Source: Bacteroidales bacterium
Lineage (GTDB): Bacteria > Bacteroidota > Bacteroidia > Bacteroidales > UBA932
Reading direction: 5' to 3'
DNA length: 7,021 nt
Assembly: GCA_017555445.1 (NCBI GenBank)
Contig: JAFZGK010000085.1
Location: forward strand, 1-7,021
A program made the position numbers and the translations under genes. Below the pieces are notes generated by a model, which saw only the letters and a list, made by a program, of their open reading frames with translations, made no database searches and had not been told where the DNA came from. Positions 1 through 5,150 of the stretch are shown one piece after another. Each line of letters opens with the position of its first letter. Position 1 is the stretch's first letter.

Positions 1-377
1 TCCTCAGTCAATTCTCTTTCTCTGAGGACAACGCAGTCAATATTCCTCAATTGGATCTTATTGCCTACCCTGCATATAAATCCTTCTTCCTGAACGTCAA
101 CAATTTCGCCAGCTTCAGCACGACTTACAGACTTTCTTTCTTCGGCATCCTCCCCAACAGTGATATACTCTGAGGTAGTAATAATAACAATAAAATCTGG
201 GAGGATAGCTAGACCTTGATAGTCCTTCTTATCAAAGCGTTTGAGCTGAAGGTATCCTGTCTTTACAGACTTGCGTCCTTCAATCTGTAGAACTACCCGT
301 GGGATGAAGAGGGTTCCTTTCTTTGTCTCCGAAATTACTCCAATCTTGGAGAAAGTAACTTTTGCTGATAGTATCAT
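1..377 (-). CDS. Hypothetical protein, 3' end cut by window edge
   Basis: The minus-strand frame opens at ATG (375-377) and stays open for 125 codons to the window edge, so the C-terminus is missing. The product starts MILSAKVTFSKIGVI. It is rich in alternating hydrophobic and charged residues, such as GTLFIPRVVLQIEG, LAILPDFIVIITT and GEIVDVQEEGFICRVG, which suggests a mostly beta-strand fold. There is no signal peptide and no membrane segment. I do not recognise the family. It is transcribed divergently from the yjbQ-like gene across a 133-bp gap. Codon use is AT-rich compared with the rep and tra-like genes to the right, so it may have a different history. Coding is supported by the uninterrupted frame and protein-like composition; no function can be given. 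Confidence 0.65.
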   Translation of the reverse strand, partial: MILSAKVTFSKIGVISETKKGTLFIPRVVLQIEGRKSVKTGYLQLKRFDKKDYQGLAILPDFIVIITTSEYITVGEDAEERKSVSRAEAGEIVDVQEEGFICRVGNKIQLRNIDCVVLRERELTE

Positions 378-510
378 GGCTTTTCTGTTTTGTTTGATGA
401 TGCAAAGGAAAAAGTTCTCACTGCCATAAAGCAGCAGTTGTAAAAAATACCGTTGAATTTTAAAGAATACCATGAATTCTGACGATATTTGCATTACCAA
501 AATTCTTGAA
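378..510. promoter_or_regulatory. Divergent intergenic region with weak promoter candidates
   Basis: This gap separates two divergent genes, so it should hold both promoters. On the minus strand TTCCTTTG (complement of 403-410) matches 7 of 8 positions of the Bacteroides -7 element TAnnTTTG and lies 25 bp before the leftward ATG. On the plus strand TACCGTTG (448-455) also matches 7 of 8. Neither has a TTTG -33 element at the usual spacing of about 20 bp, so both are tentative. No strong Shine-Dalgarno sequence is present, as is usual in this phylum. Confidence 0.3.
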
Positions 511-924
511 ATGATCAGGCAGACAACATTCCATATCGCAGCAAAACGCAGGGGTTGCCACCTAGTGACCCAGGAGATACTTGAGCACCTTCCGCAACCT
601 CTTCCGAAAGCAGGACTGCTGAATCTCTTCGTGCAGCACACTTCATGCGCTCTGACAATCAATGAGAACTACGATCCGGATGTGCGCACGGATATGGAAT
701 CCATCCTCAATCATCTGGTGAAGGAGAGAGAACCATATTATGAGCACACCCTAGAGGGTTCAGATGACATGCCTGCACACGCAAAGAGTTCACTTTTCGG
801 CGTCAGCATAACTATCCCCATCACAGATGGCCGACTCAATCTAGGTACCTGGCAGGGAATCTATCTCTGTGAGTTTCGTAACTATGGCGGATCGAGACGA
901 ATAGTGGCAACTATTTACGAGTAG
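511..924 (+). CDS. yjbQ: YjbQ / UPF0047 family protein (secondary thiamine-phosphate synthase-like)
   Basis: This is a small cytoplasmic protein of the YjbQ/UPF0047 family. Members are annotated as secondary thiamine-phosphate synthases because some rescue thiamine auxotrophs; the physiological role is unsettled. Diagnostic blocks are HTSCALTINEN (about residues 43-53), followed by YDPDVRTDME; GSDDMPAHAKSS (83-94); and GTWQGIYLCEFRNYGG (from 112). The histidines in HTS and PAHAK and the nearby acidic residues are conserved family positions thought to form the active or metal site. The frame is open from an ATG at 472, but family members begin near MIRQTTFHIAAKRRGCHL, so the ATG at 511 is preferred; it gives 137 residues, the normal family length. 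The gene is intact. It precedes an unrelated AT-rich gene in the same direction and looks like a cargo or chromosomal gene rather than part of the transfer machinery. Confidence 0.9.
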   Translation: MIRQTTFHIAAKRRGCHLVTQEILEHLPQPLPKAGLLNLFVQHTSCALTINENYDPDVRTDMESILNHLVKEREPYYEHTLEGSDDMPAHAKSSLFGVSITIPITDGRLNLGTWQGIYLCEFRNYGGSRRIVATIYE

Positions 925-986
925 ATAATTTTTATTTGCTTGAGCAGCACAAATCAGCTAAATTTGAAGGACAAACATTCTTGATT

Positions 987-2189
987 ATGAAATATTACGT
1001 AGAAGGCGATTCCATCAGCGTAGATTATTGCGGCGAAGACTTATCTGCAAGCACCACTGGAAAGGTAGTATATGCAGATAAGGAGCATCTTATCGTGCGC
1101 TTTGAATTCTGCAATCCATTTGCAGCAGATGGCTTAAATAGGAAAGGTTTGTCCGAAGATGACATCTCTCAATTAAATGGTATTGATATAGAATCATTTA
1201 GGAAGAATGAATATGATGTATTCATTGACATGAAATCCCCACATACATATCTTCCTAATGACATTTTTAGAGACAATAAAGCAGCTATTAGACCAGAGGA
1301 TATATATTGGAACAATATTGTCCTTGATGAGCCCATAAATAATTACATCGTAGTTGAGAAAGATGGTAAGTACAACTTCATTGACGTAAACAATGATGAT
1401 TATATCAGTGATTTATGGTTTGATAGAGTGATAAATTGGACCTCTCAAAAATATACAATTGTCCAACTTGAAGACACATGTTATCTAATCAAGAAGTACA
1501 AGTATGCCAATGAAGAGGATTACCTCTTTGTCACGAATCTAACACCTAAACCAGTAAGCTCTAGACCAAACCCTCACCCAAGGCGACTTAACCAAAGTCC
1601 ACGAAGACGTTCAGATGGATTTAAGGGTATATTTGGAGTGAATGAACGCACTGTCAAGGATATCGTATATAAGACTGTTTGCAAGATAGAAGACAGGTGG
1701 TATCTGACCCATAGCTTAAGAGAACCTTGGGCTAGAAGATGGCGTGACATTTACTACAGGAGAGATAGAGAAGCCACTGTTAAAATGGATAGGCAATGGT
1801 GGTATTTCATGTTTACAACATTTGCATGTGCAGAGTTAGCTATTGGCCAGGCAAACGGTAAGTATGGCTTCTTCCCACTCATGTCTCACATGGGTATGCA
1901 GGACGCAGAATACTATGCTGAGGACTATCCTTTCATTTACGATGAATATAAAATTTATGAGTCAGATACTGTTCGCCAGCATACTCATATCGACAATGCA
2001 TATAGTTACATCGCGGTGAGAGAGGATGACAAGTGGGGACTATTGAAGATTACCGGTATGCCAACTATGACGCTTGAACAAGTTGCGGAGTCTCAGTATC
2101 CTGATATAGAAACCATGTTTTCAGATCTAGGAATAAAACTACCAGAAAACGCAGACTCTCCATGCCTTAGAGAACAAACTGACGAATAA
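987..2189 (+). CDS. Unrecognised protein with degenerate WG-like repeats
   Basis: The product has 400 residues. The frame extends up to a TTG at 936, but the first ATG is at 987, with AAGGA (967-971) upstream, so 987 is preferred. I do not recognise the whole protein. Three segments resemble WG (KWG) repeats: EKDGKYNFIDV then LWFDRV (about 122-150), GQANGKYGFFPLM (287-299) and REDDKWGLLKITG (345-357). In WG proteins such units form beta-rich repeats often linked to binding or surface roles. Between units 1 and 2 lies a proline- and arginine-rich, probably disordered linker (about 188-211, including NPHPRRLNQSPRRRS), then an aromatic and basic stretch (EPWARRWRDIYYRRDRE). No signal peptide or membrane helix is evident. 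Codon use is AT-rich beside the rep/tra genes, which fits acquired cargo. It ends against a strong hairpin facing the convergent ssb operon. TTTATTTG (931-938) could serve as its own weak promoter. Confidence 0.75.
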   Translation: MKYYVEGDSISVDYCGEDLSASTTGKVVYADKEHLIVRFEFCNPFAADGLNRKGLSEDDISQLNGIDIESFRKNEYDVFIDMKSPHTYLPNDIFRDNKAAIRPEDIYWNNIVLDEPINNYIVVEKDGKYNFIDVNNDDYISDLWFDRVINWTSQKYTIVQLEDTCYLIKKYKYANEEDYLFVTNLTPKPVSSRPNPHPRRLNQSPRRRSDGFKGIFGVNERTVKDIVYKTVCKIEDRWYLTHSLREPWARRWRDIYYRRDREATVKMDRQWWYFMFTTFACAELAIGQANGKYGFFPLMSHMGMQDAEYYAEDYPFIYDEYKIYESDTVRQHTHIDNAYSYIAVREDDKWGLLKITGMPTMTLEQVAESQYPDIETMFSDLGIKLPENADSPCLREQTDE

Positions 2190-2191
2190 GA

Positions 2192-2229
2192 AGTAAGCGG
2201 ATGTCAACGAGTTGTGACATCCGCTTACT
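2192..2229. terminator. Bidirectional terminator hairpin between convergent genes
   Basis: Arms AGTAAGCGGATGTCA (2192-2206) and TGACATCCGCTTACT (2215-2229) are a perfect 15-bp inverted repeat around an 8-nt loop. With one bulged A the stem extends into the TAA stop of the upstream gene (2187-2189). The stem begins 2 bp after that stop and ends 2 bp before the stop of the minus-strand DUF4314 gene, the expected place for a shared terminator. T-runs are short on both sides (CTCTTTAG on plus, TTCTTATT on minus). Confidence 0.85.
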
Positions 2230-2231
2230 CT

Positions 2232-2417
2232 TTAGTCCAACTTCACATATGAGTCGACTCCTGGTATCAATGCCAATCCCGACTCTTCAAGATGAATCTG
2301 CCCGAGGTCGTCTACGAACGTTACCGTCACTACCCTGCTTGCCATCATTCTTGCCTGATGGTCCTTTCCGTTGCTGTCATCCATGCGGATGATTCTGATC
2401 TTGTCTCCTTTCTTCAT
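2232..2417 (-). CDS. DUF4314 family small protein
   Basis: This 61-residue protein matches the DUF4314 pattern: an N-terminal KGDKIRIIRMDD, a central VTFVDDLGQIHLEESG and a C-terminal LALIPGVDSY. The family is a small beta-barrel-like fold (KOW/SH3-like by appearance) of unknown function, common in mobile-element and phage contexts. Between the usual N-terminal block and the VTFVDD block sits HQARMMASRVV in place of the usual glycine/proline-rich turn, so this member is somewhat divergent. It is the last gene of the minus-strand operon, 22 bp after ssb. Its ATG directly follows AACCAGAT, a word also found upstream of ssb. The stop is 2 bp from the shared terminator hairpin. Family placement is from memory of the motif. 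Confidence 0.75.
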   Translation of the reverse strand: MKKGDKIRIIRMDDSNGKDHQARMMASRVVTVTFVDDLGQIHLEESGLALIPGVDSYVKLD

Positions 2418-2439
2418 ATCTGGTTCTGATTAATCATTG

Positions 2440-2772
2440 TTATTCATTCTCTTCCAATACTTTAAGCGTATCAGCTACTACTTCGGTAAACATCCTTTCG
2501 GTACCATCTGCAGTCGTATACTTGGATGTCCTAAGTCTTCCTGTCAGGTGAACCATAGATCCTCTAGCGAGTCCTTCCAGGTAGACGTCTCCACCCTCAA
2601 AGGCAGCCACGTTATGCCAAGTGGATTCTACGATGGCCAAGCCTGATGCCGACCGCAATTGATGCTCTGTCAGCAGACTGAAATTTGCAGCGACTGCTCC
2701 CACACATGGTGAGATTCTTACAGTGCCGACTCTTCCTTGAAGTTCGACACGATTGATTGATTTACTCATCAT
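2440..2772 (-). CDS. ssb: Single-stranded DNA-binding protein (OB fold)
   Basis: This 110-residue protein binds single-stranded DNA during replication, repair or conjugative transfer. Family signs are the first OB-fold strand NRVELQGRVGTVRI (7-20), the FSLLTEH strand (31-37), ESTWHNVAAFEG (49-60), which matches the SSB pattern T.WHNVVAW, and GSMVHLTGRLRTSKY followed by an FTEVVADTLKVLEE strand (from about 71). The protein stops right after the OB fold with LEENE and lacks both the glycine-rich linker and the acidic DDDIPF-type tip used by chromosomal SSBs to recruit partners. Short SSBs of this kind are common on Bacteroidales mobile elements. It begins with two Met codons; the first is used here. 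It starts 2 bp after the radC stop, so the two are surely co-transcribed and probably translationally coupled. Confidence 0.92.
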   Translation of the reverse strand: MMSKSINRVELQGRVGTVRISPCVGAVAANFSLLTEHQLRSASGLAIVESTWHNVAAFEGGDVYLEGLARGSMVHLTGRLRTSKYTTADGTERMFTEVVADTLKVLEENE

Positions 2773-2774
2773 AG

Positions 2775-3341
2775 TTATCTGGTTTTGAAATTTACAGTCC
2801 TTTCATCTGCGAAGCTGTAGTAGCATCCAGGACTTACGATGATGTGGTCGAGCATCTGCATGTCCATCATCTTGCAGGACTTTGAGAGCATCCTTGTCTG
2901 CTCGATATCCGAGACGCTTGGTGTCGGGCATCCGGACGGATGGTTATGGAAGACGATGATGTTGGCCGCGCCCTTGCTAAGAGCTTTTGCGATGATGTCA
3001 CGTCGGCTGATGACTACTCCATCCAAACCGCCCTTGAAGAGCATCTCGAAGGAGATCACTACATTCGACTTATTCATGAAAGCGACCCATAGTTCTTCAT
3101 GCTCGAGTCTGCGGAGTCTCTCCCCTGCAATCTGAACAGCATCTTCAGAGCGTCGTATCATCTTTCCGGTGATATCCTCCTTGGTCGAGATGTATGAAGT
3201 CACTATATCCCTCAGGGCACTCACTTTTTCTTCCTGGTCACATGTAAGACCATAAAGCTGAGGATTGAAGTTTTCACTCAGCAGTTCTTCGAGTCCTATC
3301 TGCTCCTTGAGCTTCAGACCCAGTTTTTCCAATGCTTGCAT
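2775..3341 (-). CDS. radC: RadC-family JAB/MPN-domain protein
   Basis: The product (188 residues from the ATG at 3341) carries the RadC/JAB (MPN) metalloprotease-like signature. An upstream glutamate lies in EHEELW (about 80-85) and the zinc motif HNHPSG...PSVSD (132-145) supplies two histidines, the serine and the aspartate. It ends HIIVSPGCYYSFADE, typical of the family. RadC was once called a DNA repair protein; its real role is unknown, though it is very common on plasmids, phages and conjugative elements. The N-terminal part (MQALEKLGLKLKEQIG) is helical and looks like the natural family start. The same frame continues upstream to a GTG at 3416, adding 25 cysteine-containing residues; that GTG overlaps the stop of an upstream small ORF as GTGA, so the longer form cannot be excluded. 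It is followed 2 bp later by ssb. Confidence 0.9.
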   Translation of the reverse strand: MQALEKLGLKLKEQIGLEELLSENFNPQLYGLTCDQEEKVSALRDIVTSYISTKEDITGKMIRRSEDAVQIAGERLRRLEHEELWVAFMNKSNVVISFEMLFKGGLDGVVISRRDIIAKALSKGAANIIVFHNHPSGCPTPSVSDIEQTRMLSKSCKMMDMQMLDHIIVSPGCYYSFADERTVNFKTR

Positions 3342-3412
3342 AGCTTTATCGTTGATGGTTTGACTGAATTTTGAGCAGCAGAAGGTGACAGGACTCTTTA
3401 CAGCAAGGAGCC

Positions 3413-3559
3413 TCACCGAAGAAATACTATCCTGCAGGGATGGAGATTTTTCGTGAGGAGCAAGGCGACCCTTGATGAAAGACGGGCTGGTACTACCTTC
3501 GCGATGAATTCATCAAGCCATCTGAAGCGATTATCTTGACGTAATATTTTCAGACGCAT
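3413..3559 (-). CDS. Possible 48-residue small protein upstream of radC
   Basis: The minus-strand frame from ATG (3557-3559) gives MRLKILRQDNRFRWLDEF and ends NLHPCRIVFLR at TGA (3413-3415). The composition is protein-like and basic, with no membrane segment. Its stop overlaps the alternative radC GTG start in a GTGA arrangement, typical of translational coupling. The frame is also open for 15 codons upstream of the ATG (AYAPLKGERRHLTED), ending at a TAA, so this may be the remnant of a longer gene rather than a small intact one. I do not recognise it. Confidence 0.35.
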   Translation of the reverse strand: MRLKILRQDNRFRWLDEFIAKVVPARLSSRVALLLTKNLHPCRIVFLR

Positions 3560-3866
3560 GTCTTCTGTCAGATGTCTTCTTTCTCCCTTCAGTGGAGCAT
3601 ATGCTTATTGCTATATATGCATGACTTATAATTGCTTATCACACCGTGGCGGCTTATCTATAGGTAGCTATCTACTAGGGCATTCACGCAAGGTCAACTG
3701 GGCCAAGTAGGACGTATCGAATACTCAAATGGGACATATTGAATACCGATTTGAGGGGATAATGGGACTTTTTGAATACGATTTTCCGGTATCTGGGACA
3801 AGAAAACATGAAGATTCCCACTTGATATGATAAAATTCAGGGTTTACCTAAGATATCTTGGTGTAG

Positions 3867-3889
3867 TTAATCGGTCTATGACCGATTAA
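3867..3889. repeat. Perfect inverted repeat in the putative origin/rep operator
   Basis: TTAATCGGTC (3867-3876) and GACCGATTAA (3880-3889) are perfect 10-bp arms around TAT. The 3-nt spacing and AT-rich ends suggest a dimer-binding operator at least as well as a transcript hairpin. It lies about 150 bp upstream of the rep start, between the iteron cluster and iteron 4, and contains the AATCGG word repeated just downstream. Confidence 0.7.
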
Positions 3890-3894
3890 TAGTA

Positions 3895-3914
3895 TAAAAT
3901 CGGCGTAAAATCGG
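3895..3914 (+). repeat. Two 9-bp direct repeats TAAAATCGG, 11 bp apart
   Basis: TAAAATCGG occurs at 3895-3903 and 3906-3914, one helical turn apart, immediately before iteron 4. The AATCGG core is also in both arms of the adjacent inverted repeat and, inverted, at 3746-3751 directly after iteron 2. This suggests a second protein-binding word in the origin besides the iterons. Confidence 0.55.
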
Positions 3915-4014
3915 GTTATAAAGTGGGACATTTTGAATACTATTTTCGCTATTGAAGGCAAGATTGAATTTCATAAGAATCAAATGTTTCTAATGTTTTA
4001 TAAAATTATTTCCA

Positions 4015-4022
4015 TATATTTG
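4015..4022 (+). promoter_or_regulatory. Candidate rep promoter, -7 element
   Basis: TATATTTG matches the Bacteroides -7 element TAnnTTTG at every fixed position and ends 16 bp before the rep ATG. A clear TTTG -33 element at 19-20 bp is missing; TTTC at 3987-3990 is 24 bp away. The transcript leader would be about 10 nt. Confidence 0.5.
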
Positions 4023-4038
4023 CGCCGTCAGTCAAATC

Positions 4039-5043
4039 ATGGAAGCCAACATTATCATACCCGAAAAGCCGGAAAAGGTCCGCTCATCACGACAGGTCGT
4101 GCAGTCGTATATCTTTACCACCGCACTGTATGACTTCAACGTCTACGAGAAGAGGATCATCTATAATCTTGTCCGTCTGGCTCAGAGTCAGATTGAGGGG
4201 GTCAAGCTCTCAGAGAGTCTCTATAAGATCGACCATGCGTATAAGGATTACCTGATGGTGGAGCTTCCTATCTCGGATTTCCTGATTGACGAGGAGGACA
4301 AGAACCACTCCCGCATAAAGGCCGCACTGAAGTCTCTCCACCAGAAGACGTTCACCTATCAGGACGAGGGAAACTGGGAATGCTTCTCGATCATTGCCAA
4401 CCCGAAGATACGTCTGCGCTCGTCCAAGGTATCGTTCATCATCGACGTCAGGGTCTGGGATGTACTGCTGAACTTCTCCCGCGGGTTCTCACGTTATGAC
4501 CTTGAGATTGCCTTCAACCTTGAGAGCAGTTATGCCATGCGCTTCTACGAACTGATGGCAGGCCAGAAGGAGCCTATAGCGTACTCCATTGATACTCTGC
4601 GCAAGGAATTCGCCCTAGAGGGCAAGTACAAGCTCAACAAGGACTTCATCCGCAGGGTCGTGGATTCCGCCAAGAGCGAGCTAGACCTCAAGTCTCCAGT
4701 CACCTTCACCTACCGACCGCTCAAGGAGGGCAAGAAGATCACACGCATCATGTTCTACCCGCACAAGCAGGAAAGCAAGCAGCCGCAGGATGCGTTCTTC
4801 CGCGAGGCTATCCGCAAGTACGGAACAGGGGCGCACCTGTCTGCCGATGAGAAGAGACTGCTTGAGGAGATAGGATTCAACGAAAGGGGGCTTCGCAATA
4901 ACATCGAACTGCTGATGGAGTGCAAGTCAAAGCTCGACTTCATCTACGAACTCGCAGTGATCGCCGGCAAGTGCCGGACCAAGAGCAACCCCTGCGGATG
5001 GTGCATCAAGACTCTTAGGGGAAAACTGCAGGACCTGGGGTAA
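4039..5043 (+). CDS. Replication initiator protein, Rep_3 family
   Basis: This 334-residue protein fits the Rep_3 (RepB-like) initiators, which carry two winged-helix domains, bind iterons and open the origin; as dimers they often repress their own gene. The first winged helix spans about residues 20-140, with EKRIIYNLVRLAQ (37-49) and HSRIKAALKSLHQKTF (90-105). The second spans about 150-240, with the family hallmark SSYAMRFYELM (163-173), the TLRKEFAL segment and NKDFIRRVVDSAKSELD (200-216), a likely DNA-recognition helix. A C-terminal extension of about 90 residues (from 245) is charged and helical and carries two cysteines in PCGWC (318-322). The gene is intact, uses an ATG preceded by a TATATTTG promoter element, and lies directly downstream of the iterons. 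Codon use is more GC-rich than in the left part of the window. The element therefore probably replicates autonomously, at least at some stage. Confidence 0.92.
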   Translation: MEANIIIPEKPEKVRSSRQVVQSYIFTTALYDFNVYEKRIIYNLVRLAQSQIEGVKLSESLYKIDHAYKDYLMVELPISDFLIDEEDKNHSRIKAALKSLHQKTFTYQDEGNWECFSIIANPKIRLRSSKVSFIIDVRVWDVLLNFSRGFSRYDLEIAFNLESSYAMRFYELMAGQKEPIAYSIDTLRKEFALEGKYKLNKDFIRRVVDSAKSELDLKSPVTFTYRPLKEGKKITRIMFYPHKQESKQPQDAFFREAIRKYGTGAHLSADEKRLLEEIGFNERGLRNNIELLMECKSKLDFIYELAVIAGKCRTKSNPCGWCIKTLRGKLQDLG

Positions 5044-5048
5044 GGGCG

Positions 5049-5071
5049 TTTATAGAATAAGATTCTATAAA
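5049..5071 (+). terminator. AT-rich hairpin after rep, possible terminator
   Basis: TTTATAGAAT (5049-5058) and ATTCTATAAA (5062-5071) form a perfect 10-bp stem with an AAG loop, starting 6 bp after the rep stop codon. T-rich sequence follows (AAATTTTTCTTGG). The stem is AT-rich and so weak for a terminator; an operator for the next promoter, 33 bp downstream, is the alternative. Confidence 0.5.
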
Positions 5072-5103
5072 GAAAATTTCCTCTTAAATTTTTCTTGGAT
5101 TGT

Positions 5104-5135
5104 TTTGCATTTACATTTGTTATTTTATACTTTTG
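5104..5135 (+). promoter_or_regulatory. Bacteroides-type promoter for the traO-like gene
   Basis: TTTG (5104-5107), a 20-bp spacer, then TACTTTTG (5128-5135) matches the TTTG / TAnnTTTG consensus fully with normal spacing. Transcription should start around 5140-5145, which rules out the TTG at 5100 as the start of the downstream gene and favours the ATG at 5151 or 5160. Confidence 0.75.
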
Positions 5136-5150
5136 TACCCAGCAAGTAAA

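Larger units (their letters stand above)
3708..3947 (+). repeat. Iterons: four 17-bp direct repeats plus one half copy
   Basis: The copies are TAGGACGTATCGAATAC (3708-3724), TGGGACATATTGAATAC (3730-3746), TGGGACTTTTTGAATAC (3763-3779) and TGGGACATTTTGAATAC (3924-3940). Copies 2, 3 and 4 differ from one another at only 1-2 positions; copy 1 is more degenerate (14/17 against copy 2). Copies 3 and 4 extend to 24 bp (3763-3786 and 3924-3947) with 22 identities. A half copy, TGGGACA, lies at 3794-3800. Starts are 22, 33 and 31 bp apart, near whole helical turns, so bound proteins would share one DNA face; copy 4 stands 130 bp further on, close to the rep gene. Probable binding sites for the Rep_3 protein, the isolated copy perhaps acting in autoregulation. 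Confidence 0.85.
3560..4038. other. Putative replication origin region (iteron type)
   Basis: These 479 bp hold no convincing gene. They lie between the divergent radC operon and the Rep_3 initiator gene, and contain four iteron-like direct repeats, a half copy, a 10-bp-arm inverted repeat, repeated AATCGG words and the palindrome AAGATATCTT (3850-3859). GCTTAT occurs three times (3603, 3634, 3652), and TTATCTATA (3655-3663) is a 7/9 match to a DnaA box. Iterons next to a Rep_3 gene are the classical arrangement for plasmids of this initiator family. That it works as an origin is inference from layout. Confidence 0.65.

Noticed and set aside
448..475. GAATACC words before the yjbQ-like gene resembling the iteron end
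   Set aside because: Only 6-7 bases match and the TGGGAC half is missing; chance is sufficient in AT-rich DNA.
936..986. TTG start at 936 extending the WG-like protein by 17 codons
   Set aside because: The first ATG at 987 gives a better N-terminus, and 931-938 resembles a promoter element that would lie across the TTG start.
2839..3135. 98-residue plus-strand frame opposite radC
   Set aside because: Antisense shadow of a gene with the intact HNHPSG motif; no start context or family features.
3636..3663. DnaA boxes in the origin region
   Set aside because: TTATCTATA matches 7 of 9 and TTATCACAC fits only with a gap; too weak to call as sites.
3933..4133. 66-residue plus-strand frame over iteron 4 and the rep start
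   Set aside because: It spans the iteron, the rep promoter and the rep N-terminus out of frame; no protein-like features.
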